Shown: piece after piece, positions 42,123-50,416 of the stretch
How positions within the stretch are numbered: position 1 is the stretch's first letter
Layout of the letters: each line of letters begins with the position of its first letter
NCBI RefSeq assembly: GCF_018310535.1
Contig: NZ_CP074102.1
Location: 6,076,001-6,140,000, forward strand
Direction of reading: 5' to 3'
Length of the DNA: 64,000 nt
From: Streptomyces mirabilis
GTDB taxonomy: Bacteria > Actinomycetota > Actinomycetes > Streptomycetales > Streptomycetaceae
Program-made: the position numbers and the translations under genes
The notes under the pieces: generated by a model
The model's input: the letters and a program-made list of their open reading frames with translations, nothing else
Database searches by the model: none
Told to the model about the DNA's origin: nothing

Positions 42123-43265
42123 GTGAGATCGAAGACGTTGAGCCGATGCTCGACCCTGACGGCGATCGCCGTCTCCGCAGTGCTGCTGCCCCTTTCCTCC
42201 GCCCACGCGGCGACCGCGCCCGTCACCGTGAACCGGGCGACGACCGACGCGTTCGGCCGGATGGCGGACGCCGTGCTCACCGACCGCACGGCGGCCCTCC
42301 TCGACAAGAGCCAGGCGGCGCCCCGTACGGCCCTCGCGTCGAAGTCGACGGGAGGCGTCGAGCTGACCGCCGCGCTGACGAAGACGGAGGACACCGCGGT
42401 GACCTCCCTGCGCGGCACCCGCTCCCGCCTCGCGGCGCTGGGTGAGGCCTACACCGCAGCCGACACCAAGGTCACCGTCGACAGGACGCGCAGGTGGGGA
42501 AAGGTGGCCACCGCCTGGGTCACCGAGACCACCGTCCTCACGTACAAGAAGATCCGCGGCGACGAACCCGACACCACGGGCTTCAACGCACACCACGTCC
42601 TGACCTTCGCCGCCCAGCCGGACGGCACCTGGAAGCTCTCGGGCCTGCGCACGACCGACAAGGGCCCCCGCCAGGTCAACGAACCCGTCACCGCCGCCCC
42701 CGCGCGCAGGACCCCGATGGCCGTTGTCGACGCCCCCCCGGCAGCGACCACGTATCCCGCGCCCGCCAACCCCAAGAAGCTCACCGGAGGCGCGTACGAC
42801 TACGCGGCGATGGCGACCTACGCCGAGAAGTACTGGAAGAACTACAACGCGGCCTACCGGAAGTTCAACGGGGTCGGCGGTGACTGCACCAACTTCGTGA
42901 GCCAGAGCCTGCTGGCGGGCGGCTGGCAGCCGATCAGCACCGTGACTCCGGAGGAGTACGACACCTGGTACTACGTCGCCAACGGCCAGTCCGACTCCTG
43001 GGCGGGCGTGAACGAGTGGTCCTGGTTCACCCAGACCGCCAAGCGCACCGCGCCGCTGGCGAACGTCTACCAGATGGACGTCGGTGACGTCCTGCAGGTG
43101 GACTTCGACAAGGACGGGTCCAAGGACCACACCATGATCACGTCCTACCGCAGCTCCAGCGGCGTCCCGTACCTGACGTACCACGACGCCGACACCTACC
43201 GCCGGTCGCTGTCGAGCATCATCGCGTCGTACCCGACCTCGGCGTACTACGCGTACCGCACCTGA
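42123..43265 (+). CDS. Secreted amidase-domain protein (Amidase_6)
   Basis: A 380-residue protein with a signal peptide (LTAIAVSAVLLPLSSAHAATA). An N-terminal helical region of about 190 residues precedes the cysteine-peptidase-like domain. That domain has GGDCTNFVSQSLLAGGW with the probable catalytic cysteine, WSWFTQT, and DGSKDHTMITSY with the histidine. This is the Amidase_6 (PF12671) pattern found in secreted Gram-positive proteins thought to cut cell-wall peptides. The GTG at 42123 is supported by AAGGAGAG. Its stop codon lies within an 8-bp repeat. Confidence 0.87.
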   Translation: MRSKTLSRCSTLTAIAVSAVLLPLSSAHAATAPVTVNRATTDAFGRMADAVLTDRTAALLDKSQAAPRTALASKSTGGVELTAALTKTEDTAVTSLRGTRSRLAALGEAYTAADTKVTVDRTRRWGKVATAWVTETTVLTYKKIRGDEPDTTGFNAHHVLTFAAQPDGTWKLSGLRTTDKGPRQVNEPVTAAPARRTPMAVVDAPPAATTYPAPANPKKLTGGAYDYAAMATYAEKYWKNYNAAYRKFNGVGGDCTNFVSQSLLAGGWQPISTVTPEEYDTWYYVANGQSDSWAGVNEWSWFTQTAKRTAPLANVYQMDVGDVLQVDFDKDGSKDHTMITSYRSSSGVPYLTYHDADTYRRSLSSIIASYPTSAYYAYRT

Positions 43266-43280
43266 TCACCTGATCACCTG
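43261..43280. repeat. 8-bp tandem repeat over the amidase stop codon
   Basis: CCTGATCA occurs at 43261 and 43269 and is followed by the partial CCTGAGGT. Each copy carries TGA, the first being the gene's stop codon. Confidence 0.75.
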
Positions 43281-43287
43281 AGGTGAA

Positions 43288-43983
43288 CTAGGGATCCGTG
43301 GGCTCGGGCGGCTCGGCGGGCTTGCTCTCCGATGCCTTGGATTCCGCTGCCGTGGTGGTTTCCGCCGCCTTGGTTTCCGTGCCGCCCACGGCCTTGGGCG
43401 TCGGCGCGGCCCTGTGCGACTGCTGCAGGGCCGTTGCCGAGGCAGACTCCCGCAGCGCCCGGATCCGCTCCGCCCGCTCGGCCTCCTCGGGGTGGCGGGC
43501 TTTGTAGTACGGGTTGTCGTGCGGCAGGGCCGAGCCGACCCTCCCGTACATCCCGAAGAACATCAGCAGGACGCCGACCACAAAGCTGAACAGCACGTTC
43601 TGGATGTGGAAGGCGAGGAAGTTGTAGCGGCCGTCCAGCAGCGCCAGGTTCAGGAAGCCGTTGAGGATGAACAGGACGCCGAAGACCATGTTGAGCGTCG
43701 AGGCGAAGTTCCCGCCGATCACCATGCCCACGAACAGCAGCAGCCCCACGCAGATGGACAGCACGCTGAGCGAGCCGTTGGTGTTCAGCCCTATGACCGT
43801 GTTCCCGTGGGTGGTGAAGAAGCCGACCTTGTTGGTCAGGCCCAGGATGCCGAAGGCGAGCAGGAAGAGGCCCATCAGGCCCGCGCCGATCCGGTAGAAC
43901 GTGTTCAGCCGGTGATCGACCGGCAGATGGTCGTCGAAGGCGATGTGTCGTCGGGTTCCGGGACGAAGTACGTGCGTGGCCAT
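43288..43983 (-). CDS. DUF4383 domain-containing membrane protein
   Basis: A 231-residue protein. Four hydrophobic segments, starting with FYRIGAGLMGLFLLAFGILGL and including FLNLALLDGRYNFLAFHIQN, match DUF4383. The last ~60 residues are a charged, Ala/Glu/Thr-rich cytoplasmic tail with decayed repeats (ETKAAETTTAAESKASESKPAE). Function unknown. GAGGGAGG lies 8 nt before the ATG. Confidence 0.8.
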   Translation of the reverse strand: MATHVLRPGTRRHIAFDDHLPVDHRLNTFYRIGAGLMGLFLLAFGILGLTNKVGFFTTHGNTVIGLNTNGSLSVLSICVGLLLFVGMVIGGNFASTLNMVFGVLFILNGFLNLALLDGRYNFLAFHIQNVLFSFVVGVLLMFFGMYGRVGSALPHDNPYYKARHPEEAERAERIRALRESASATALQQSHRAAPTPKAVGGTETKAAETTTAAESKASESKPAEPPEPTDP

Positions 43984-44133
43984 GTCCGCCTCCCTCTTCA
44001 GCTAGCGGAGGCCGTACGTACATCCCAGCATCCGCCCGGAGGCCGGGGACCGCCAACACAGCGGACCGGGATCGCCGACATCGGGGGCCGGGATCGGCGG
44101 TACCGGAGACCGGACGACGGGTATGGCGGAATC

Positions 44134-45543
44134 TCAGACCGGGCCGCCGCGCTCCTCGCGGATCTGGGAGACCACCCGGGCCGCCGTGGCCCGCACCGCC
44201 TCCGTCTCGGTCAGGAAGTGCCAGTAGTCGGGGTGGCGCCCCTCCAGCGCGGAGATGGCACGCTCCAGCCGGGCGACGGAGTCGTCGAGCGGGCGGGCGT
44301 GCCGCGGATCCGGGGTGTTGCGGCCCGACATGGCCAGGCGCTGGGCGTCCCGGATGGCGAAGCGGGTGCGGTCGATCTCCTGCTGGGGGTCCTTGGACAC
44401 GGCGTTCAGCCGCCGCAGCCGGTCGCCGGCCGCCGACACGGCCTCATCGGTGCCGTTCAGCAGCGCGCGCACCGTGGACAGCAGCGAGGTGGCGTCCGGC
44501 CAGCGCTGCGCGTCGCGCGCGGCCTGCGCCTCCTTCAGCTTCAGCTCGGCCTGCCGTACGTTCTCGATGGCCTGCTCCGGTACGTGCTGCAGGTCCTGCC
44601 AGCACGCGGCCGCGAACCGGCGCCGCAGCTCGCTCAGCACCGGCTCCACCTGCCCGGCGCGGGTGGTCAGCGCCTGGGCGCGGGTGCGCAGCGACACCAG
44701 CCGGTGGTCGATCTCCGCGGCCCGCTCCGGCAGCAGCTCGGCCTCCGCGCGCACCGCCCCGGCCTCCCGCGAGACCCGCTCGGCGCGCTCCAGTGTCTCC
44801 GGTACGCCATGCTGTCCGGCCCCCTGGTTGAGCTTGGTCAGCTCGGGCCCGAGCGCGGCGAGCCGAGCGGCGAGATCATCGGCTCTGAGCCCTGTCTCCC
44901 GTACACCGTCGAGGGCGTTCGAAGCGGCGAGCAGGGCCTGGCGGGCGCGCTCGACGGCGGGCGCGAGCCGGGCGAGTTGCGTCTCGGCCTTACCGAGCAG
45001 CGGCCCGAGCCCCTGCGTGAACCGGTCCAGGTCCCCTTTCACCCGCCCCAGCTGGTCCTTGGCGGCGGTGAGCTCGGCGCGGGCGCGGGTGGCGACCGAC
45101 GCCTCCAGCTCGTCCCGGTCGAGGTCGTGCGCGTCGACGGCCTCGATGTACTTCTGACTGGCCTCGTCGATGCGCCGGCCCAGCGCCTCGAAGTCGGAGA
45201 CGGCGCGGCGGGCCGCGGGGGAGTCGTCGACGGCGGTGATGGTCTCGATCGAGATCCGCAGGTCGCGCTGGGCGGTGTCCAGTTCGTAGAACGCGGCCGC
45301 GGCGGCGTCCTTCGCGGCCTGCGCCTCGGCCCGCTGGCTCTCGGAGCGTCCGCCGAACCAGCGCCGGGTGCCGCCACCGGCGAAGGCGGCGGGCAGCACG
45401 AGGGCGGCGAGAAGCGGGAGGGTGACGAGGGTCAGCACGTCACGGCACCGATGGGGCTGACGGCGTACCGACTGCGCGCGTGGCGCAAACGGCGTGTACG
45501 GCTCTGAAGGTGTCGCCGTCACATCCCTCTCCCGTGCTGTCAT
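44134..45543 (-). CDS. Membrane-anchored coiled-coil protein of unknown function
   Basis: A 469-residue protein. About 30 polar residues precede one hydrophobic segment (VLTLVTLPLLAALVLPAAFA). Nearly all the rest is alpha-helical and rich in Ala, Glu, Arg and Leu, with heptad character, for example DQLGRVKGDLDRFTQGLGPLL and AELLPERAAEIDHRL. No enzymatic motif is visible. The length and architecture suggest a structural or tethering role at the membrane. A conserved family in Streptomyces is likely, but I cannot name it. Confidence 0.75.
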   Translation of the reverse strand: MTARERDVTATPSEPYTPFAPRAQSVRRQPHRCRDVLTLVTLPLLAALVLPAAFAGGGTRRWFGGRSESQRAEAQAAKDAAAAAFYELDTAQRDLRISIETITAVDDSPAARRAVSDFEALGRRIDEASQKYIEAVDAHDLDRDELEASVATRARAELTAAKDQLGRVKGDLDRFTQGLGPLLGKAETQLARLAPAVERARQALLAASNALDGVRETGLRADDLAARLAALGPELTKLNQGAGQHGVPETLERAERVSREAGAVRAEAELLPERAAEIDHRLVSLRTRAQALTTRAGQVEPVLSELRRRFAAACWQDLQHVPEQAIENVRQAELKLKEAQAARDAQRWPDATSLLSTVRALLNGTDEAVSAAGDRLRRLNAVSKDPQQEIDRTRFAIRDAQRLAMSGRNTPDPRHARPLDDSVARLERAISALEGRHPDYWHFLTETEAVRATAARVVSQIREERGGPV

Positions 45544-45596
45544 CCGCCTTGCCCGGTGTCATTCTCCCACCGGTTAAGGACGAACACACGGGCCGG

Positions 45597-46373
45597 TTAG
45601 TTCGCGGTTCGTACTGTGATGCTTCCGTCGTTCGCGTGGGCGGACACCACATGGGAACTGGCCGGGTCCCGGGGCACGGACACCCGCACGGATCCGTCCC
45701 CGCTCTCGGCCGTCACCCGATAGGTGTCGTGGGGCAGCCCGATGGTGAGCGAACCGTCCTGGCTGCGGGCCTCGACCAGGTCGGGTACGACGCCGAGTTC
45801 GAGCTGTACGGACCCGTCCGAGGACTGGGCGCGCACGCGGCGCGATCCGATGCCGAGGGCGTGGATCGAGCCGTCGGCGGTACGCAGGTCCAGCGCGCCG
45901 GAGGAGTTCGTCACGCGGACACTCCCGTCCGACGTACGGATCCCGAGCGCCTCCTTGAACCCCTCCGCCCGTACGCTCCCGTCCCCGTCCACGACCTTCA
46001 CCGCGACACCGCGCGGCACGACGATCCGGTGCCTGGCGCTGCAGTCGGCGACCACGCCGGAACACTTCATCCGCAGCGTCAGCCGGTCGTCCTTCATCGC
46101 CCAGGTCACGCGCGGATCCCCACCGACGACGACGTGTCCCTGGAACCACCGGGTGACCTCGACCTTGTCCGCCTCGGCCGACTCGGCGACCACGAGCTCC
46201 AGCGCGGAGTCGTCCGAGTCCACGGTGAGCGTACGACCGTGCAGCGCGAACGCCCGATGCTCCGGATGCCTGTCGTCCCCGGCACTCGCCCCGCAGCCCG
46301 CGGCGGTCGCGACGAGAGCGACGACGGCACCGGCGACCGCCACGGTCCGCGCAGGCGTCTGTGTCCGAGCCAT
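45597..46373 (-). CDS. DUF4097-type beta-helix lipoprotein
   Basis: A 258-residue protein. The lipobox VALVATAAGC follows a short hydrophobic signal, so it should be lipid-anchored outside the membrane. The mature part consists of successive beta-strand units with the repeated phrase DGSVR/DGSI (EDGSVRVTNSSGALDLRTADGSI, SSDGSVQLELG, SQDGSLTIGLP), typical of DUF4097 adhesin-like beta helices. Function unknown. AGGGGGAG is a good ribosome-binding site. Confidence 0.82.
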   Translation of the reverse strand: MARTQTPARTVAVAGAVVALVATAAGCGASAGDDRHPEHRAFALHGRTLTVDSDDSALELVVAESAEADKVEVTRWFQGHVVVGGDPRVTWAMKDDRLTLRMKCSGVVADCSARHRIVVPRGVAVKVVDGDGSVRAEGFKEALGIRTSDGSVRVTNSSGALDLRTADGSIHALGIGSRRVRAQSSDGSVQLELGVVPDLVEARSQDGSLTIGLPHDTYRVTAESGDGSVRVSVPRDPASSHVVSAHANDGSITVRTAN

Positions 46374-46556
46374 GAAGATCTCCCCCTGGAATGGAATGAA
46401 CGCCGACGCGCTCCGACGCCCTTCGACGCCTTTCGACCGTACGGTTCCGGGGTGCGCCGGGGGATCCGGGCTGCTCCCGGACCGGAGGTGGGGTTAACCC
46501 CCGGATACGGGTTTGCGGGGCATCCCCCCGGGCAATGTAGGCTGTCGACTCGTCCT

Positions 46557-46631
46557 GGGCGCGTAGCTCAGCGGTAGAGCGCCGCCCTTACAAGGCGGAT
46601 GTCGGCGGTTCGAAACCGTCCGCGCCCACCA
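46557..46631 (+). tRNA. tRNA-Val (anticodon UAC)
   Basis: A complete cloverleaf: acceptor GGGCGCG/CGCGCCC, D-arm GCTCAGCGGTAGAGC, anticodon stem CCGCC/GGCGG around loop CTTACAA (anticodon TAC) and T-arm CGGTTCGAAACCG (46606 onward), with CCA encoded at 46629-46631. Its 3' end is the integration site of the adjacent element: the last 26 bases are repeated at 51804. Confidence 0.95.
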
Positions 46632-46645
46632 GTCTCAGGACACGA
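46606..46645. other. attL of the tRNA-Val element
   Basis: These 40 bases (CGGTTCGAAACCGTCCGCGC... to ...CAGGACACGA) are identical to 51804-51843. They begin in the tRNA T-arm and extend 14 nt past the CCA. Confidence 0.9.
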
Positions 46646-46647
46646 CC

Positions 46648-46689
46648 AAGGCCCAGGTCAACCGGTGTGAATCCGGGGACCTGGGCCTT
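46648..46689 (+). terminator. tRNA-Val terminator on the element side
   Basis: AAGGCCCAGGT and ACCTGGGCCTT form a perfect 11-bp stem with a 20-nt loop, followed by a T-rich stretch. A diverged copy follows attR at 51847-51886. Confidence 0.8.
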
Positions 46690-46723
46690 GATCTTTCTCG
46701 GCGGCTTGTCGGCGCCGTGCCAC

Positions 46724-46915
46724 TTATGTGCCGGATGGGCCGCGCCGGGGCAGCTTCACCTTCCTGATCTGCCCGTCCACGCAGTCGGCGATTTTCTGGT
46801 CGCGGCCGTTGACGAGGTGCTGATAGACCAGCGCGGCCCGCACCGACGAGTGGCCCATGCGGTGCATCAGCTCGAGCGTGGTGGCGCCGCCGGTCGCGTC
46901 GAGGGTACGGAGCCC
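46724..46915 (-). pseudogene. Tyrosine recombinase (integrase), C-terminal remnant
   Basis: The minus strand encodes ATTLELMHRMGHSSVRAALVYQ followed by NGRDQKIADCVDGQIRKVK and a TAA at 46724. This is the conserved end of actinobacterial phage/plasmid integrases: the helix leading to the MGHSS box, and the catalytic tyrosine in ALVYQH. Upstream of about 46915 the similarity ends where the NUDIX remnant begins on the other strand. The catalytic arginine region is lost, so the enzyme is dead. Its position against attL identifies it as the former integrase of the element. Confidence 0.85.
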
Positions 46916-47065
46916 CGCTGCAAGCTGCCGGCCGCGAGGTGTGTGAGGAACTCGGAATCGCGCCCACGCCAGGCCGGCCGTTGGCAGTCGACTGGGCGCC
47001 GAGCAGCGCCGACGGCGACAAGTTGCTCTACCTGTTCGACGCAGGCCAGCTCTCCGCAGAGACCA
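46912..47065 (+). pseudogene. NUDIX hydrolase remnant A (middle fragment)
   Basis: The frame reads AAGREVCEELGIAPTPGRPL then AVDWAPSSADGDKLLYLFDAG. REVCEELG is the second half of the NUDIX box (REx2EExGU). The first half of the box and the N-terminus are missing, and the frame becomes meaningless after about 47065. It has evidently been cut on both sides. Confidence 0.7.
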
Positions 47066-47332
47066 TGGAGAGTTGCTGTCCACCAACTCAGCGGTGTCTA
47101 CAAGAACATGAAGCTGGGCGTCGTGGCCCTGGTCTTCCGCTGCGAGCCAACGGCCGGCACCAAGCGCATGTCTTGTGAATCGACCGCGGCGGTCGAGTGG
47201 CTCACGTCCGGCGAGGTTCGCGAGCGCATGTCCGAGGTCTTCGCGGGCAGGGTTCTGGATGCCTTGGAGGGCAATGGCCTCCATGTCCGGAGCCACGACG
47301 GCAAGCGCCTCATCTGCATCGAACCCGTCTAG
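47060..47332 (+). pseudogene. NUDIX hydrolase remnant B (C-terminal fragment)
   Basis: In a different frame from remnant A, the sequence RVAVHQLSGVYKNMKLGVVA continues LVFRCEP, then EWLTSGEVRERMSEVFAGRV and HVRSHDGKRLICIEPV, ending in TAG at 47332. This is the C-terminal half of a second NUDIX subtype found on Streptomyces plasmids and islands. It has no NUDIX box of its own and no start. The A-to-B junction at about 47060-47066 therefore looks like a deletion fusing two neighbouring NUDIX genes rather than a simple frameshift. Confidence 0.65.
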
Positions 47333-47347
47333 GGCGGATGTCAAAGA

Positions 47348-48121
47348 TCACCCGACCCAACTCCAGGACGTGCTGTGGAGCGGACGTCCCGGACCGTGGC
47401 CCGGCACCACGGTCCGTACCGGCGGTGCAGCGCTCAGGCGGTCAGCGGGCTGGTTCGCCGTGCCCGGGGCCTGCGCGACTCCGGTGGCCCACAGCTGGTC
47501 GACACGCGAGCGCTCGGTGGCGTTCGGGTAGCGGTTGGTGCAGGACGGGCCGGGGCTGCCGCCCGACATCAGCTCACTGCACGGCCCGCTGTAGTCGTCC
47601 GGCAGGCCCAGCACGTGCCCGGTCTCGTGGGTGGCGACGCGGACCGAGTCGTACTGCTGGCTCTGGGCGTAGTCGAGGAAGACGTAGCCACTTCCGTGGC
47701 CGTTGGTGGAGGCGTAGGACCCGCGCGGGTCGTTGCCCTCGTAGTAGGAGAAGTCGGCACCGCTCGACGCCTCCTGGAGCTTGACGTTGGACTCGGAGCT
47801 GTTCCAGATCGAGGCCGCGCTCGATATCTGCGAACGGAAGCTCGGTGCCTGGGAGGCGTTGTAGTAGATCGTCACCGCCTGCGCGTTCGGCTGGGCGGCG
47901 CGCTTCTCGGCGACCGACTTGAGCACGGCCTCGAAGAACGCCTTGTTGTTCGCGGCCTCCTCAACCGACCCGGCGTACCGCGCCACGGAGGTACCGGCGG
48001 CAGCGGACGGGGTGGCGGCCGTCTGGGCGCTCGCCGGCACCGCCGCGCCCAGCGCGCTGGAGGCCAGACCCAGGCCGAGAGTGAGGGCGAGGAGTCTCGC
48101 GGACGTTCGGGACGACTTCAT
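47348..48121 (-). CDS. Snapalysin-like M7 metalloprotease
   Basis: A 257-residue secreted protease. The signal peptide is [23 protein letters not shown]. The zinc motif is [20 protein letters not shown], the HExxHxxGxxD form of the M7 family, followed by [17 protein letters not shown]. Snapalysins are small milk-hydrolysing proteases special to Streptomyces and are usually activated by a divergent LysR (SnpR); no such gene is adjacent. The last ~45 residues past [15 protein letters not shown] look unlike the family and may be a run-on tail. TAGGAGC is the ribosome-binding site. It lies on the integrated element. Confidence 0.88.
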   Translation of the reverse strand: MKSSRTSARLLALTLGLGLASSALGAAVPASAQTAATPSAAAGTSVARYAGSVEEAANNKAFFEAVLKSVAEKRAAQPNAQAVTIYYNASQAPSFRSQISSAASIWNSSESNVKLQEASSGADFSYYEGNDPRGSYASTNGHGSGYVFLDYAQSQQYDSVRVATHETGHVLGLPDDYSGPCSELMSGGSPGPSCTNRYPNATERSRVDQLWATGVAQAPGTANQPADRLSAAPPVRTVVPGHGPGRPLHSTSWSWVG

Positions 48122-48981
48122 GTGGGGGGCTCCTACTCACTCGGTGACGCCGAGCGCACGGTGCGCGGTCGACTCTGCGTGAACACCGGTTCCGAACTGC
48201 GGCGACGTCCTGTGGGTCGACATTCTTAGAACGGCTCGACAGGGAGCGCAAAGGGTCCCGCCACTACGTCGCCTCGTAGGTCCCGGGACCTCGCCAGGGG
48301 CAGTGCGTGGGTCTCCGGTCCGCACATGGCGGCAGGAGGGAAAGCTGTCGCGGCGTCAGAAGCCTTACAACACGGGGCAGTGGGCGTGTGGGCCGACCGG
48401 GCGGAATTCCGGGACGCGCGGCGGGATCCGCATCCGGGCCAAGACGGACAAATCCTCAGATGTCCGCCGCGCCGCGTCTACTAAGTGCGCCGGTTGGTCG
48501 GCGGAGCGCTGTGACCGACGTCATAGAATGTGGGCTTCCGCTACTTTCGCGCCCCACCGGCCCCGGGTTGCCCGCCAGGGAGTCACCCTCGGCGCTGGGC
48601 GGCATCCCTCACCGCTGAGCCGCCGCCGCTCAGTCCTGATCAGGATGGAAGCCGGGCCCGCCGTGCAGCCCGGCGAGCGGCGTGGGGGAGAGGTCGGTGG
48701 GTTCCAAACGAGGTGCGTGCCCAGTCGTAGGCAGGAGGCGGGCTGACGTCCGAGAGCCGCTGACCGCCGGGTTGCTGCGTATGCGTCCCACTGCCTTGAT
48801 GCAGCTGGCCCGCACGGACCCAGCAACACGGCTGGGTGAACTGTGGCCTGCGGCGTAACTCCAGCCTGGCGAGGCCCGTCTCGTACGGCATGGGAGGCTT
48901 CGAGATCTGTCCAGAGCGCGGATGGGTGGATCCTGGCTGAACCGCCCGTCTTTTTTATTCCTTTTTGGCGCCGCCTACTGC
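48122..48981. other. Non-coding stretch in the element
   Basis: Frames open on both strands here are short or lack coding bias, and none resembles a known protein. The sequence probably holds decayed element genes and the snapalysin promoter. A GTTGCTG/CAGCAAC inverted pair (48771 and 48821) is the only structure noticed. Confidence 0.4.
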
Positions 48982-49371
48982 TTAATTAATAGCCGGCCAG
49001 ATGTAGAGCATCGCGACGATGCAACCCGTGGACGAAAACGCGAACCAATACAAAGAAAAAGTATTGAGCGGCACCTTGTCCCAGGGCTTCTGCTCCTGTT
49101 CCAAAGTATCGGCCGCGACCCTTTTTCCGACCGGCACCAGCATGATGACGAATGCAAGCAGGAGGCAACTGTACAAGTACAGGGTGAAGGAGGCGGAATA
49201 TCCTTCTACCGCGGCGTTGGGCACCAGAAGGACGCTGCCACCCAGCGGGACGAAGGATATCTGCCGCTTCGCTTTCGGCGTCGGCATGCACCAGCGCATC
49301 GCGACCATGTAGATGACGGTGCTGACGCCGGCGATGACGACCCAGTCGTCCGTGGTCAAATGAAGAGACAT
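48982..49371 (-). CDS. Small integral membrane protein, unknown family
   Basis: A 129-residue protein beginning MSLHLTTDDWVVIAGVSTVI, with four hydrophobic segments (for example YLYSCLLLAFVIMLVPVG and FAFSSTGCIVAMLYIWPAIN). AGGAGG lies about 10 nt upstream. The gene and its flanks (about 48940-49480) are clearly lower in G+C than the chromosome, with A/T-ending codons, and the stop is within TTAATTAATA. This suggests recent acquisition with the element. No family or function is recognised. Confidence 0.65.
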   Translation of the reverse strand: MSLHLTTDDWVVIAGVSTVIYMVAMRWCMPTPKAKRQISFVPLGGSVLLVPNAAVEGYSASFTLYLYSCLLLAFVIMLVPVGKRVAADTLEQEQKPWDKVPLNTFSLYWFAFSSTGCIVAMLYIWPAIN

Positions 49372-50416
49372 GATCGCGGGCCCTCCTGGGGCGGAACACG
49401 ACGTAATTTTCATTGAAACGCTGAGATTTCGCCCCGGAGAATATCACTTGGGGATTACCGCGGCGTCAGGTCGCGCCAGGTATCGCCTGCCGCTCGAACT
49501 GCTCGCGGCTGTCGGCCGGTGCCAGGCGGAGTTCGCATCGAGAGGGACAGTCCGTGCCACAGACGTGCCAGAAGGAGCGGGGAACCACGGGGACTCCGGG
49601 GGCCTGACGGCTGCTCAGGCCGGCTGCGGCCAAGGCTAGGATCCCGCAGGTCAGCCACGACGCGGCCCGACCTAGCTCCTAAAGTGGTGCTTTCGCCCCT
49701 CGTTCATGGCAAGGGGCGGAAGCCGGCGAGCTGCTGGTCGCGGTGGAAGGGGAGCCCAAATCGTCGAGGCCTACCCCGTGCAGGTGTCGGCTGAGCAGTC
49801 GCTGAGGCTGCCGCAACATCAACCGCGCACCGTCCTGTCCACGCAGCTTCGGAACGAGGTGTACACGCAGGGCGGAGAGGCGTATGAAGTGCCTCTTGAT
49901 CCACATGTCCCAGAGGGGGACTCGCATGTTCAACAGTGGAAGGACCCTGAGCAGCTTCAAGGTCGGAGACAAGGTCACGGTCAGCGCCCCGAGCGACAGG
50001 CCCTCGTAGGGCGGCTGGCACCGATCTCGTGGCTGTGGCGATGGAAGCCGGCGTCATCACTGCCGAGCAGGGGGAACAGATCAAGGCCGTATGGGCCAGC
50101 CACTTGCGGAGCTGACGAGCGCGGCCATGCCGCGGCCCGAATCGCGCCCAGGGTGAGTGTCCAACTGCGTGACGACGCCGACGTACGTCGGCGGACACTC
50201 GGAAAGCAGCAGGTCAGGGCCGGTTTCCCATCACGGGCGGCCGGTCCTGATTGCGTTCCTGGGGTGCTCTGGGTGTCAGCCGGGCTCCACCCGGTCAGGG
50301 AAAGACACGACACCCCATCGCTGCCTGCCGAAGCCTGTTGCTTACTTAGCCTTACATCAGTGGTCATATAATGCGCCGGTTACTGGCGGACCCCCGAAGG
50401 GCTACGGCGACACCCC
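49372..50416. other. Largely non-coding stretch between the small membrane protein and acyltransferase
   Basis: About 1 kb without a convincing intact gene. A weak broken frame at 49926-50115 is listed separately. Codon bias elsewhere is absent on both strands. The region just before 50417 should contain the acyltransferase promoter; ATATAATG at 50365-50372 is a candidate -10 area. Confidence 0.4.
49926..50115 (+). pseudogene. Possible broken small gene
   Basis: An ATG with a good AGAGGGGG ribosome-binding site starts MFNSGRTLSSFKVGDKVTVS and stops after 27 codons. In a second frame the sequence continues TDLVAVAMEAGVITAEQGEQ and IKAVWASHLRS to a TGA at 50115, which looks protein-like. One or more frameshifts would join them into a protein of about 60 residues. 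This is weak evidence, and no family is recognised. Confidence 0.3.

Noticed and set aside
48303..48746. Plus-strand frame of 147 codons in the element
   Set aside because: Composition is Arg/Ser/Pro-rich with no secondary-structure pattern or family; probably non-coding.
49981..50367. Minus-strand frame of 128 codons upstream of the acyltransferase
   Set aside because: No start signal, no recognisable motif, and it is antisense to the only protein-like fragment in the region.
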